From Ditylenchus dipsaci (lineage: Eukaryota; Nematoda; Chromadorea; Rhabditida; Anguinidae): a DNA stretch of 64,000 nt. Position 1 is the stretch's first letter; each line of letters starts with the position of its first letter. The position numbers and the translations under genes are program-made. The stretch lies in NCBI GenBank assembly GCA_004194705.1, contig SADC01001382.1, forward strand, positions 372,001 to 436,000, read 5' to 3'. This document shows, one piece after another, positions 42,311 through 53,951 of the stretch. The notes beneath the pieces are model-generated. The model saw nothing but the letters and a program-made list of their open reading frames with translations, made no database searches and was not told where the DNA came from.

Positions 42311-42639
42311 CAGCTTGAGTACGTCTTAGTGATGTGCTGCCCTTGCCTAAGCCTCAATGTGATAAAAGAAATTGAAAAGAGGGGTGATAACATCAAAGTA
42401 CCGAGAAATGCCAAAAAAAGCTATTTACCTAGCGTCGGTACACATGCAGTTGACCAAAAAGGTGCCGAAAATGGCCAAGATGAGAGGTTGTGGTGTTATC
42501 AGCCATCTTCTCGTATATGTTGTTTTCTTTTCGTTTAACAAAGGCATTTGCTCGAAATCCATCATCTGTGTAATGGGGTCGGATTTTTGTTTAAATTATA
42601 TAACTGGCAGCTCGAATATATCTAACAATATCTAATTCT

Positions 42640-43820
42640 AGCAATAATGAACAGTCAGCCGCTTTGTAACTCCCTGCAAATAGCAAAATGTAAATATTAA
42701 AGTGATATCAAAAACTTCAGATATATACGTATATATACATTTATGAACGCATATAAGTGCAGCAGGCAAATGTCAACCCGTTGGTTGACTTATAAACTAT
42801 AATTCAGGACATGGGTGGCCAACAAACGGGCTGTTCCTTTATAATAGCTAGCTTTATGGTCCTAGCCACGCCCATTTGCTACAACAAGCACTAACTTTTT
42901 AAGCACACACACCCAATTAAGTAGGTGACCGCCGTTATAAACCTCTAGTTGCAACACTATCCAAGCCCCTGAAAGGCTTTTAAAGGATTTAAAAAAAAGA
43001 CTACCAAAAGAAGCCAGCAAAACACTAGTAAACTTGTTTTTTAATTTACCAAATAAATAAAATATGACTACAAAGAAGATTTGTAGCATTTTTTCTTGGA
43101 AGAAGAATTTTTTTGGAGAAATGTAGTGCCAAAAAACCTTTTCACTTGATGTCTTAATTGTTGTGACAGTTGGTTGTGGTCAATTAGTTTGCGTAAAGTG
43201 GAGATGCAGGAAGGTTACAAGGAAAGGCGTGCCATCATAGCTTAGACGCACTGACAATGAACAACAAGTAAGGTCTACACGGTAGATGTATTCCTGAAAC
43301 AAGTGGAAGAAGCATGCTCACGACCAATAGAGTTGGATTCTCAGGTAGCAGGCGTAAAAAGTAAAAATATCTGCCTTTTCACTCGCTGCAGTTTTAAAAA
43401 ACGTAAAGCAAACTAAGTCAAAAAATTTCAACAAAAACAGAAGATTATAATTTAGGGCCTAACACATATACCGAACACATCTGTGCACAGAGAGCAAAAT
43501 GACTTTGAACTGCTTTAGTTAGGTTTTTAGCTAGAATTTGCACATGGAATTGTCAAGCTGTAAAAAATTGGGGATTTCAAGGGGCCCAAACAATATTATA
43601 GCGGATGTACCCCAACTCGATACAAAGCCTGATTTGATACTCTTTTTATTTATTATTTTTTTGGTTTTCATAAGCGAAAAGTTTTTAAAATTATACGTTT
43701 GAGCTCGTTCTAGCCAACACTAGCCCAACGTGTGCCTCGACAAGTCTTAAAAAATGTAAAAAAAACATTAAGGAGACAAAAACAAACTAAATTCCCCAGT
43801 AATAAAGTAGGAACAAATTT
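42640..43820. other. Stretch without recognisable gene
   Basis: No coding, RNA or transposon signature was found on either strand. Confidence 0.4.
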
Positions 43821-43827
43821 TTCACTA

Positions 43828-44081
43828 TACCGTATTTCCTCTGATGTAAGGCCTCCTAAATGTTGATTTAAAAATATATGGCCACCTTCTATGGCCCCCT
43901 AGAGGGGCCATTTCACCTAAACACTGCAAAAAGCTGTCTTTACGGATGAATTTTGGTCAGCACCGAAAGGTTGAAAACTACAAGGCACCCCTCCAATATA
44001 AGGACTTCCTCTTATAGTAGGCCTCTTAGAGCCTGAGTGAAAAATATAAGGCCCAGGGTCACTATCAGAGTAAATACTGTA
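43828..44081. mobile_element. TACCGTATTTCC-type MITE (copy 4, diverged)
   Basis: Starts TACCGTATTTCCTCTGATGT and ends ATCAGAGTAAATACTGTA. The interior differs from copies 2, 3, 5 and 6 (repeated TATAAGGCC), so it is a subfamily sharing only the ends. Confidence 0.7.
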
Positions 44082-44089
44082 TTCTTGCT

Positions 44090-45060
44090 TTTTTGTCGCC
44101 AAATTTTAGGAGTCATGAGGCTTTGTCTATGAGCCGACCCAGAAAAAATTCGACTGCGTAAAAGGCTTAAATCTAATAAATAAGTGCTCTTGGGACCTTT
44201 TAATTGCTAAACCATGCTTGGTATAAAGAATAAAAGCCACCGAAAAGAAATAAAATTATCTCTTCTGCCTGTAAACTTTACTATTTTTACCAGCCACTTT
44301 ATGTGCTACATCACTAATGCTTAGGAATGACAAAATCGGTGAATTAGCCTTAATTATTTTCAAGAATACATTTATCTAAGGTTTGTTTTAGCTCCTCTGC
44401 CACCCCTCCCCACTGCATAATAATGGATGTGCTTTTTGAGCATTGCAAGCGTGGGAGAACACAAAAAGCTTCTCCTAATATTCTTTTTGTCCATCATCAT
44501 TTTAGATATGATGATTGGAGAGCAATTGAATTACTTCAGGGGTCCCACCCTCCCTCAGTATTCTTTGGCAGGGGTTGAATTCCAAATTTGGTTTAATGCT
44601 CTTTTGAAGATTAAGAGGAAATGGAAATTTGTTAGTGCAGCATAAGAGACACATTTAGCAGCAGCTATACGCATGCTTTATTGGACAACGAGGTGTTATA
44701 AGAGCAGCATTGCGTACATGGTCTAGCCTAAATTTTTCTGGATTGTGTGATGCAATTTTAGTCCCTTTAAAAGTCCGAAAATGGAGCCAGATTAAGTATT
44801 TTTCAAAGGCAAAAAGTTTTTTGTAGTCGCTAAGAATAATTTTGTTTGCTTTTCGAAAGATCTTTTTGCTTTTTTGAAGCCACTAGAAAAGAATAACGTG
44901 TAACACGCTTCCAAATCAAAATTCTATCTCATCCATATGAATAGAGCCAAAAAATTCAATAATTTGTTTTGCGAAAATGTTTAAATGACATTTTTGCAGA
45001 CTGCCAGTGTTTACTGTTGAAACCCCCGAAAAATATTAAAACGGCTATACTATAGAATTA
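44090..45060. other. Stretch without supported gene
   Basis: A frame from 44424 (MDVLFEHCKRGRTQKASPNI...) has a plausible start but runs into many stops after 60 codons; it may be a decayed exon. Nothing else was seen. Confidence 0.3.
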
Positions 45061-45139
45061 AACGAGAAAAAAATATGAGAAGGGTCCTTTATCCTTCAGG
45101 AAAAGTAAATTTTTCGCTAGCCGGGGGATTCTACAATGT

Positions 45140-47460
45140 TACCTAAAAACCTGGATCAAAATCTGAATGTACAAGTCATGTCTTTTGCCTAGAGTATTAC
45201 CCAACTTTTGCTTTAATATAGAATCACTTTCCCACCCATCTCCCTGGGAGCGGAGGTGATTCTTTTTTCTTAAAAGAAAAATGATCCGAGAAAAGGTGTA
45301 GATTTCTAATAAAGCACGGACACGATTTAATTTGCAAAAATTCAATTTTTTTTATTTTTTTTGTTTTGATAACCAAGCGTTTGTTTTGAACTTATGAAAG
45401 CCGAAATGTTTCCATGCCATTTTAAGGGTCAAGAATGATAATTTTACGGATTATAGAGTCTTGAAAAAAAAGTAAATTTTCTAATTGGGGTAGATTATAT
45501 ACTATAGCCTAAATTATTCATATTTTGTTTTTAGAGGTAAGTGCGCCTCAAATTCAAGGATTAATTGATGTTTTTGAAAAAACTTGGTAGTCAACAAGCG
45601 GATAAATAAGTTTTCCTGCTGTTGACAACTGAGTCAGTACATACCATCTGACTAATTGCAATAGATTAGTCTGTTTTCAGACAACACAGAAGCTGAAAAC
45701 AAGTCTATAAATTGTAAAGGAAATAAGTTCGGAATTGAGTTAGTTTAAAGGTGAATACTTGTTGAATTAGTTAAGGTGGAACTTTGCTCAACTAAGTTGG
45801 AACAAAAAAATGTTAAATCTAAGCCAATCTAGGTCCAAATCTAAGCTAGCAACGAATAAACATGCCTTTGCTTATATGCTAATAATTCTTTGCTTATAAT
45901 TCTAAAGCACAGCCTTGATTAAGCGGTCCCCTAGTTGAAAACAGGGTTGCTACAGTCAACTGTAGTTACTACTGTAACGCCACCTCGAAATTAGCGGTTA
46001 ATAAATAAACATATCAAAGTTTCGCTCCGCTATAAATACACCCTTACCTCGGTGCTCAGGGGTGGCGTTGTAGCTGGAATTGAGTGTATGTCGAATTTCG
46101 TAGTTTTCTGTTAGTTTTGTTTAGACAGCTTTGTCTGAAAAGTCGCAAGGACTTCGATTTTGCCGATTTGTGTTGAAAATATAGGGCCACTATGGTGCCA
46201 AAGTATAAGATCAAAAAATCATCGTATTTTTTGCTTTTTAAAAATTGATCAAAAACCAGTTGAAACATACAGAGCGACAATAGGGCGTCGGGAAAAAATG
46301 GTTGTGAAAAAAGGGCAATTCCAAAGGCAGAATTGTATCCCAGACCCTCCATTTTCACTTTTTTCAAAATCTTTTTAGAGAGTGTACATATTGGTCTGAA
46401 AGTAATACCTTTTACACAAGAAGAAATATTTTGCAGATAAAAAACAATTTATTATCGAATTATTACAAAAGTACTCATTACTAATCTTATTGTGGCTTTA
46501 ATTTGCTAAATCGAGGTTCTACACGACATAACCTAATCATTTTAACAGAATTTGTAATGAATGCTGTTTCACTATACAAACATGCATATGAAGCCGTGTC
46601 AAAAAAGTTTTTAAAAAGGTACGTCAATCTACACGAAATAGCATATGTTGTTTACGCAAATACTTAGTGAAAAACTTGTATTTTTATTTGTTGGAGGTAT
46701 AAAGTGTGACTTACGGCGGAAATGCTCCGGAAGCAATTCCTTCCACAAGTCTTGCTTTTCAGGCGTTGAAAATTGTTTTTATTTAGTGTCAGAGGTTTTA
46801 TAAATAGCACTTTTTTAAAGTCCAAAAGCTAGTTTCGAAAATTTGACGGTTAAAAATAGCCACATGTTTATGGTTGATTGAAAGAAGTGACTAGGACTTA
46901 AGAAGGTGGAGTGGGAGATTGGATTTCCAAATAAGTTTATTTACGAGGAAGTAGACACGGTAGTGTTTTTGATGTTTTTTGTGTTTGCAAAAACACAATA
47001 TCTAGTAATTTATTTTAAGAGATCAAGCATCAGCCGATGGCCAGGCATGAGATAGGGCTTGCTGCGACTCGCCCTTTCCTTCAGATACTATTCCACAGAC
47101 AAATATCACAATTATCACAATGAAGGAGACCAATGGAGATAATCTTAAAACAAAACTTTTTAATTTGACCTGGAATATTAATATTAACACACGAAAAAGT
47201 GATTTTTTATAAGAGCATTATTTTGTTCAGAGTTTTACGCCGAGTCATTCTACGGTCATACATTTAAAAAAAGTTTCTTTTGCGTCTAATTTTTGCTTTT
47301 AAAGTTAAATATACGTATAAACACTCTTGTTCACAAGCAAGCCTGATATTCTGACACCGGATTTACGTTCAGCATGGTTGATCTGCTTATAAAACTGCCC
47401 TAAAAAAATTCAAAAATCGCTGTAAAACATTGAATTTCAGTCAAACGTGTGTGTGTGTGT
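45140..47460. other. Long stretch without supported gene
   Basis: Contains a short palindrome with GTAACGCCACC/GGTGGCGTT ends (45971-46077), a mariner-like end motif (ATTGGTCTGAAAGTAATACC near 46391) and a fragment of the 12.1-13.5 kb foldback family (near 47345-47410). A 103-codon minus-strand frame (46056-46367) is AT-rich and unidentified. Otherwise empty. Confidence 0.4.
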
Positions 47461-47464
47461 GAAC

Positions 47465-47575
47465 AACTCCTCTTTGAGGCGCAGGGGACTTGAGAGTTAG
47501 AGATGCGCGCACTCACTTACCTTAGACATGATTCCGACAAGTACTCTTGATCATAATATGCATATAGAGTTTTTC
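47465..47575. repeat. Fragment of foldback family A
   Basis: GCGCAGGGGACTTGAGAGTT and TTACCTTAGACATGATTCCG match the centre and right arm of the full-length copies; both sides are truncated. Confidence 0.7.
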
Positions 47576-47749
47576 TTGCCCAGCTCCAGTGACCAAAACG
47601 GGGTACAGTAGCCTTTAGTTGAGGACTTAACTACCTCTCTATTACCTACCTATAACCATGAAGTGCATTTAGGTGAAAAAAATTAACATATGGTGAATGT
47701 AGATATATTTAGATTATTAACATTATTAATGTTTCTAGAAATGATTGCT

Positions 47750-47950
47750 AATCGGGATGGACGCACGCCGGCTCGGCCCGAGGCTTGGCCCGGGCCGAGC
47801 CAAGCCGTACCTACTGAGGGCTCGGTGAGGCGAAAAAGCTCCTGACCCGGCCCTAAAGTCCGGTAAATATTCTCATTCAATTTCTTGCCAAAATCACCTA
47901 ATGAAAGCTTTATCCGAGCCACCAAAATTTGGCTCGTGTCCATCCCTGCT
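47750..47950. repeat. GC-rich dispersed repeat (GGGCCGAGCC)
   Basis: GGATGGACGCACGCC.. to ..GGCTCGTGTCCATCC: the ends are inverted (GATGGACNC / GTGTCCATC) and the interior is rich in GGCTCGGCCCG. No coding evidence. Confidence 0.45.
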
Positions 47951-48790
47951 GTTAATATTCTTATTATGATTGTTAATATTATACAATGTTAATACAAAAA
48001 TACACTTACGCTTGTTAACCATCTGAAAGTATTCAGCGACAACAAATGACATAGGTGTGGAGGTAACTCGATTCCAACTCAATGAATTCAATCGAGTTCA
48101 ATGGTTATAGCAACTTCCAGGAAATTCGAAGACCACCTTACTAGGTACTGGCGTTTTCGTTAATAAATTCACTTTTTTGTAATTTTCAAACCATCTTTAG
48201 CGCATATTTTCAAGTAGGAGACTATGGTTTTATTATTTTCAGATTTTTATAGAGGTATGCCTTTTCAGGGTGGACACAATGGTAACAGTTCAATCTAATC
48301 TAATTGCACACCAGCCTCAAATTGGCCCTTCTCTCGTGGAGTGCAATTGGAAAACAAGCCACCATGGTGGTCTATTAGAGGAAGTACAGTAGTACAAGTT
48401 TCACCATTTAGGCGAAAAAATTAATATATTGTAAATAATTTAAAAAAGCTGCACGTTTTTTCATGGCGGCACTCTGGTAAAATTAATTAGGCCAAAATAT
48501 GCCAAAAACCCCGAAAATCTCGATTTTTATTCTAATTTTTTTTGGACTACAAGGAAAATTTTTTTTCGTGACTCAAACTACAAAATGGGAAGGAAGGAAA
48601 CAATATGTGAGGAACACAATAGTGTAAAATTTTTCCAGAAAAAGGGACCGGAACATGGGGATTTTTTATTTATTTCTTGAGTTTCCTTATTATTATATCA
48701 AATCTTATGATCATAAAAGGCATATAGAGAACCTCTTCGCCACAACCCATGTTGAAAAACACGGTAAAATAGCCCAAAATACACATTGCT

Positions 48791-49297
48791 TTAAAGGACC
48801 ATGGTCACGCGTTCTAAATCGTCCCCTGCCAATTCAAAATTTTTCACCTAATCACTAAACTTCTGTACGGATATTTTCAACTTGGTTTCTAACAAAACTA
48901 TACCTAAAACTATATTCTAGGCCTCGTTTGGTTAGGAACCAAGTTAAAAATCCGTACAGAATTTCAATGATTAGGAATTGTTTTGAGTTGGCGGGGGCAA
49001 TTGTTGTCGTAGACGGCAATGGTCCTTTAAAGGGGTGGTACATTTTAATAAAATGATTATATAGTTTGAACACCACTAGGAGCACTTTTTGACTATTTTT
49101 TGATTGTTTTATTTATTACTTTTTTTAAAGTCGTTATATTTTATTATGGTATCAAAATGTCGGAATTGTTGGCCAGGTGGTAGAGCACGTATAGAAAGTA
49201 AAGTACATTTGGCCAAAAAAGTACAATTCTCATTTTTAGGTAAAAAATTTTTAATTGGCGGATGACAATTCAAAACGCGTGACCATGGTCTTTTAAG
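48791..49297. mobile_element. MITE with TTTAAAGGACC ends (copy 2, with nested palindrome)
   Basis: TTAAAGGACCATGGTCACGC at the left mirrors GCGTGACCATGGTCTTTTAA at the right. A second end (GGCAATGGTCCTTTAAAGG) occurs at 49015-49032, so one copy seems to sit in another. AATCACTAAACTTCTGTACG is mirrored by GTACAGAATTTCAATGATT inside. Confidence 0.6.
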
Positions 49298-49767
49298 TCC
49301 TGTGTACGCCTATGAGTAGAGCACAAAAAATTACGGATAAACTCTTCTTAAAGAGCTAGTAAGCTTGTAAAACTTTTTCACACTGATTTTTTTTATGAAT
49401 TTTTCTTCGAGTTGTCTTCTATTTTTTCTGGCAATCCTTTTTCTAATTTTTGATATATAATATAAAAACATTTATATTATGAACATTGTCTGCTGAATTA
49501 TTAAACATCAAATTAATCCTTTTTAAATTATCACAAACACAGTCACCCTTATTAAAATGAACAAAAAACATAGCCAACAATAACACTCTCAAATTCTGCA
49601 ATCTCATCAAAATCCATAAATATCCGGTTCACTAAAAAACTAATCTGTAAACATCCCCCAATCACATAGATCTTTTGTGTGTGTGTGTCATACATCTCAT
49701 TAATCCTATGGCCCGCCCAATTAGAATTCCCCCAAAATTTAATGGTTAAAATTGGCCATATCCATTC

Positions 49768-49769
49768 AG
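49768..49769 (+). promoter_or_regulatory. Candidate trans-splice acceptor
   Basis: TATCCATTCAG ends 25 nt upstream of the start codon at 49795. Inferred from position and sequence, in line with the other genes of the window. Confidence 0.3.
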
Positions 49770-49794
49770 TTAGTAATTACAAAAACTTTTTATC

Positions 49795-52175
49795 ATGCGC
49801 GCTCTCTTCTTTCTACTATTTGTCTCAGTTTTTCTATTGAATCAAATAGATGGTAAAAAGCACCACTGGATATCTTCTAGCACCACTACATCCACAACAC
49901 CTGAACCAAATCTAGCAGACAAACACCTGAACCTAAGAAACGAGAGTTCCGAAGAGTTGAGTCCAATTAAAGATGACTCATTGGCCTCTGAACTAGCTGA
50001 CGCAGTGGGTCAGGCCGGCAGTGAGGAGCCTTTGGTGGTCAGTGGGGTGGTCAGCAATTCGGGTGTTTCCAAGCAATCCCTTAAGTTAGCCGCTCCTGAA
50101 ATGACTGATTCTAGCGAGCAAATAGAAGATTTAGAAGTTGCTGACAAAAAACCTATGCCTAAAAGCAGTCCTTCTCCAGCTTCTTTATCCAGAGTCCACC
50201 TGTATTCTCCCACCCGCTCTAGAGGCTCCAGTTCAGAAATAACCCTTGACTCCAGTGAAGAAGACATTCAATCCAACAAAACTATTTCTAAAACAGCAGG
50301 TGAAAGGGAAAAGTTATTGGACTCAATCCAAGTGGTTACAACCTCCAAGCCTCCTAAACCAAAGGGCGGCAACATTGAGGTAAAGGATGAGCTGGTAGAC
50401 CCTATAAAAATCTGCACCGCTACACTTACAGCAAACAAAATGACAATGAAGGTGTGGAAGAGAGAAGGCAACCTGTAGCTCATGCCCTTCCTCACACCAA
50501 TGCCTACATTTTGAGGCTTAGAAGAGAAGCACCCAAACCAGATGCCACTGTTAAAGATGTAAAGGAGGCACCAGGCGGTGTTGCTTTTACTGTAAATACC
50601 GAACCGGACAGTCCCAGGAAAGCTAAGCCTGTACTAAGCAGCTCATCCCGCTCCTCGTCCACTTCTCCGCGGTCGTATTCACCAAGGATTGAGGCGGGAA
50701 TGGAGGTTAGGAAGAGAAGAAATTTGGAGAGCGCTCAGCTACCTCCTTCTCTGGGTGCTAGAAGTAGCAATAGATCAATATTGGCTGACCTTCTAGGCAT
50801 TGGATTAAAGGCTCCAATGCTGGCTATAGATCCAAAGGAGGACGACAATGGTCATGTTCCTAAGAAGTTTATCAAAACAGAGCTGAATTCACCACCAAGG
50901 TATGTATTTGCTTATTTTTTAAACTTTTTAAAAATAACTCCGTGCATTAAAAAAAATTCTTTTTTTTGCAAAGAAAGATTTTGGGTTCTATAATTAAAGG
51001 AGCATGTCCATATACGACAAGGCAAAAAGTGTTTTGTTGACCGGACTCCAAAGCCTGGAATTTGTATGACATTTCTCAAAATTTGCTGGAATAAACACTT
51101 GCGCAGATATAAACACTTGAAAAAGCCACAAAAATTGAGCCCGAAAATCAAATATTTTCCTACTCCTCTCGAGTTTCTGCCTGTCATAAAATTTGACATT
51201 TTTTCAAAACCTGTAATTTTCTATATTTCGGAAACTTTTTATTAACGTTTGATAGCTTTTAAGGACGCTAAGATTCAGTGCTATACGCTAGTTCAAAAAT
51301 TTAAAAATATCAACGAAAATTAAAAAAATGCAAAAATAGAATTTTATGGTGCAATTCAGTAATTTGCTGGTGAAATTCAGACTTTTGAAAGCACGATTCA
51401 TTTTCAGGCTATATTCATTTTGCTTTATATTTTAAAATGAAGGTTTTTTAGACCGAAAGTTCAACTACCTGGGCAATCTTCTTCATCTTCCTCAGAGAGC
51501 GAAGAAAAATCCCACCAGAATGATAGCAGCAACGAAGACAACAGTTTGGAGCAAATCCTCATAATAGCAGAGTCTGGAGAAAAAGAGCCAAAGTCACAGC
51601 ATTTCATCAAAAACATGCATAAAAATTCCATGAGAACTGGTCCTGTTTTTATTCAGAATTCTGAGCTTCACTTTGAATCAGGGGGTATGGCAAAGCCACA
51701 CAAACCACATCCATTTGGTCCTAGACCATTTGGTATGGAAGGTCGACCAGATGTGTTTCACAGAGGAGGACCACCGCCGATGCCATTTGGAGCACCTCCT
51801 CCACCATTTCCCCCACATAGAGGCCCTCCATTTGGCGGACCACCTAACCATCCAGCTGGTTTTGGGCGTGAAATGGATAAAGATGGGCATTTTGGACGAG
51901 AAATGCCTCTTCCTCCACCATTTAGAAAAGAGATAGAAAGAAGTGAAGAGGGGTTGTGGATGTCAGGTCGAGGATTGACACTGACTTTACACTTGAATGC
52001 TACTAGTTTGGGCATACTCAGCATGTTGGTGGTCATTGTGATTCTCTTCAAGTTGTACAAGATGGTGCACAAAAAGCAGGCCAAACAATTCTTTGCTCAT
52101 TTTAATCAGAAAAAGGAAGAGAATTCTAACAAACAGGCACCTTCAATTTCTATTTTGGATGAAATCAAGATTTGA
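49795..52175 (+). CDS. Ser/Pro-rich single-pass membrane protein, unknown function
   Basis: Two exons, 49795-50899 and 51452-52175, with a 552-nt intron (AAG|GTATGT ... TTTTTTAG|AC), giving about 609 residues once one missing base near 50400-50402 (a CCC run) is restored. The N-terminus MRALFFLLFVSVFLLNQIDG is a signal peptide. A long low-complexity ectodomain follows: Ser/Glu-rich with N-glycosylation sequons, dibasic RRQP, RLRREA and VRKRRN sites, a serine run at SSSSSSESEE, and a Pro/Gly/Phe segment near residues 440-500 (PPPMPFGAPPPPFPPH). A hydrophobic stretch (GILSMLVVIVILFKLY) about 45 residues from the C-terminus would span the membrane, leaving a Lys-rich cytosolic tail ending LDEIKI. 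AATAAA lies at 52228. Without conserved Cys-rich domains I cannot assign a family; a nematode-restricted surface or secretory-pathway protein is possible. Confidence 0.8.
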
Positions 52176-52227
52176 AAAAAAATTATGCATTAAAATTGGG
52201 TTTGATTTGTGAAAAATAATTTAGCTT

Positions 52228-52233
52228 AATAAA
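52228..52233 (+). terminator. Poly(A) signal of the 49.8 kb gene
   Basis: AATAAA, 53 nt after the stop codon, in TTAGCTTAATAAAATTATTT. Confidence 0.6.
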
Positions 52234-52530
52234 ATTATTTAATTTTTATCGTTATATTTGGAATAGACTCGACTAAGCATTTTTTCAAATTTTTTAGCAA
52301 ATAACCCACACGCTTTAAAATAAATTATCACTGGGGCTATTAAAGCTTCAAAAATTTTTATTGGAAATTTGAAAATTCAGCGGTCAAACTACTAAACTTC
52401 TAATATAATTTTAGAAGTCATCACCTACTTTATTGGGGCTCAGATTGTGACCTGGGAAAACTTGGATAAAAACTTTTCGGTGTATTTTTGTAGAGCGTGC
52501 CCAAGTTATTAATTAATTCGACTTCTCAGC

Positions 52531-52733
52531 TTTAAAGGACCATAGCCGTCGCCGACAACGAGAATTTCGAATATTTGAATTTGCCCGGGATAGTTCTCTT
52601 TCATCTCGCACTATACTCTTTTGACTTGCTTCGAATGACTCAAAAAAGTACAATGAAAGACGAAAGAAAACTGTCCCGCGTGAATTCAAACATTTAAAAT
52701 TCTCGTTGTCGGCGACGGCTATGGTCCTTTTAA
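52531..52733. mobile_element. MITE with TTTAAAGGACC ends (copy 3)
   Basis: TTTAAAGGACCATAGCCGTC mirrors GACGGCTATGGTCCTTTTAA. GTCGCCGACAACGAGAATTT is mirrored by AAATTCTCGTTGTCGGCGAC. About 200 bp, non-coding, some 350 bp downstream of the membrane-protein gene. Confidence 0.8.
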
Positions 52734-53065
52734 GACCTACAAAAAATAAAATAATTGGCTCTTAAAGTTATAAAAACACCTCCATATCCATATAAAAAAA
52801 ACTAAATAAACTAACCCATGAGTCCTTTCTCTACTTTTTCTGGGCTTTAAAGCTAACAAATGCGCTAGATTTGTAATTTACCTTGACACGCTCCACAAAG
52901 TTGTCATCAAAGTTCTCACAGGTCAAAGTCAGGGTCGCTCCCTTGTTATATGAGTCCACCAAAAATTTTCATGTGTAGAAACAAATCCAAGAAAAACAAA
53001 TTCGAAAATTTTTACTCACCGTAAAAGAAAATTTTGGTCTTTGCTTTATGTACAGAAATTTCAAC

Positions 53066-53943
53066 GGCTGCATGACAGTTGCGCAAAACGACAATTGCGC
53101 AAAACGACAATTGCGCAAAACGACAGTTGCACATTGATTTAATATTTTAATACAATATAACTATAATATAAGGCCTAATATAAGCAGCCCATTCTACAAC
53201 CCATACACAATGTTCTGCATGTTCTTAAAACATTGTTCTTCTTCATGCCGTGCCGCTGCAATTTTAAAATTTACAGCACTGCATCTAACCACATAAATTA
53301 CACGCACTTTTCCCAGCCTTCACGCTCACATTCATAGCTTCGCCAACTCAAAACAATCTTTTTTCAAAAAACAAATACACTGGGACCACTCAGCTTTATT
53401 CAGATAATAACACCCCAACGGACAACAAAAACCAGATGACAAAATTTTACGCATCCTCAATACTTAGTTCTTCTACGTTGATTCCATCAATTGAATTGGC
53501 CATGCGCGCTAGACTGTCCCCAAGCTTCTGAATGTCGAACTTTCTGACGGCCTCCTGAATTAGCTGTATCTTCTTTTGCTGCACAGCCCTAGTTTGCTCA
53601 GATACGCCAACGCCTTGGTTCAAATGGATGACTCTTTGTTTAGAAACTTCACCTAAAGCAGCATTCGCGCCTGAACGGCTGCTGTAGGCTGATCACTTCG
53701 CTCGCTGTCGCTTTAATTTGCTGTAGAAGTATTGCTTGAGCTCATCCTTCTCAAAATTGCTGGATTAGTCCAAATATTAGAGAGTTTAAGGTAGTGATGA
53801 AAGAGGTAAAAACGATTCACAACTGTTATTGCGCAATTGTCAATTTGCGCAGCTGTCGTTAGCGCAATTGTCGTTTTGCGCAATTGTCGTTTGCGCAATT
53901 GATACGTTGCGTAATTGTCGTTTTGCGCAACTGTCATGCAGCC
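53066..53943 (-). mobile_element. Array-ended element carrying an ARMAN-IDGIN ORF (copy 2)
   Basis: Ends GGCTGCATGACAGTTGCGCA and TGCGCAACTGTCATGCAGCC are exact complements. Subterminal units CAAAACGACAATTGCG repeat at the left and inverted at the right. Flanks ATTTCAAC (53058-53065) and ATCTCAAC (53944-53951) match at 7 of 8. Length (878 bp), the GGCT start, CAAAACGAC motif and internal peptide link it to 17024-17878. Confidence 0.8.
53447..53692 (-). CDS. ORF ending in ARMAN-x-IDGIN, unknown function
   Basis: The minus-strand frame of 81 codons contains VSKQRVIHLNQGVGVSEQTR, a probable helical stretch AVQQKKIQLIQEAVRKFDIQ, and the conserved end KLGDSLARMANSIDGINVEE, stopping with TAA at 53447. 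Upstream of 53693 the frame is closed by TGA, while another frame (LLQQIKATASEVISLQQPF) remains open, so a frameshift or intron probably separates two parts of one protein. Its C-terminus aligns with that at 17300-17384. No known domain was recognised, and no transposase catalytic motifs are present. Confidence 0.5.
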   Translation of the reverse strand, partial: SAYSSRSGANAALGEVSKQRVIHLNQGVGVSEQTRAVQQKKIQLIQEAVRKFDIQKLGDSLARMANSIDGINVEELSIEDA

Positions 53944-53951
53944 ATCTCAAC

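Noticed and set aside
44424..44645. Possible exon MDVLFEHCKRGRTQ...
   Set aside because: The promising frame meets five stops within the next 100 codons and the alternative frame has no support.
46056..46367. 103-codon minus-strand ORF
   Set aside because: Phe/Leu/Lys-rich composition typical of AT-rich non-coding DNA; no start context, splice partners or recognisable domain.
35367..50402. Programmed frameshifting of the Euplotes type
   Set aside because: The shifts have the same sign but no shared slippery sequence or stop-codon context, and other genes here read through without shifts.
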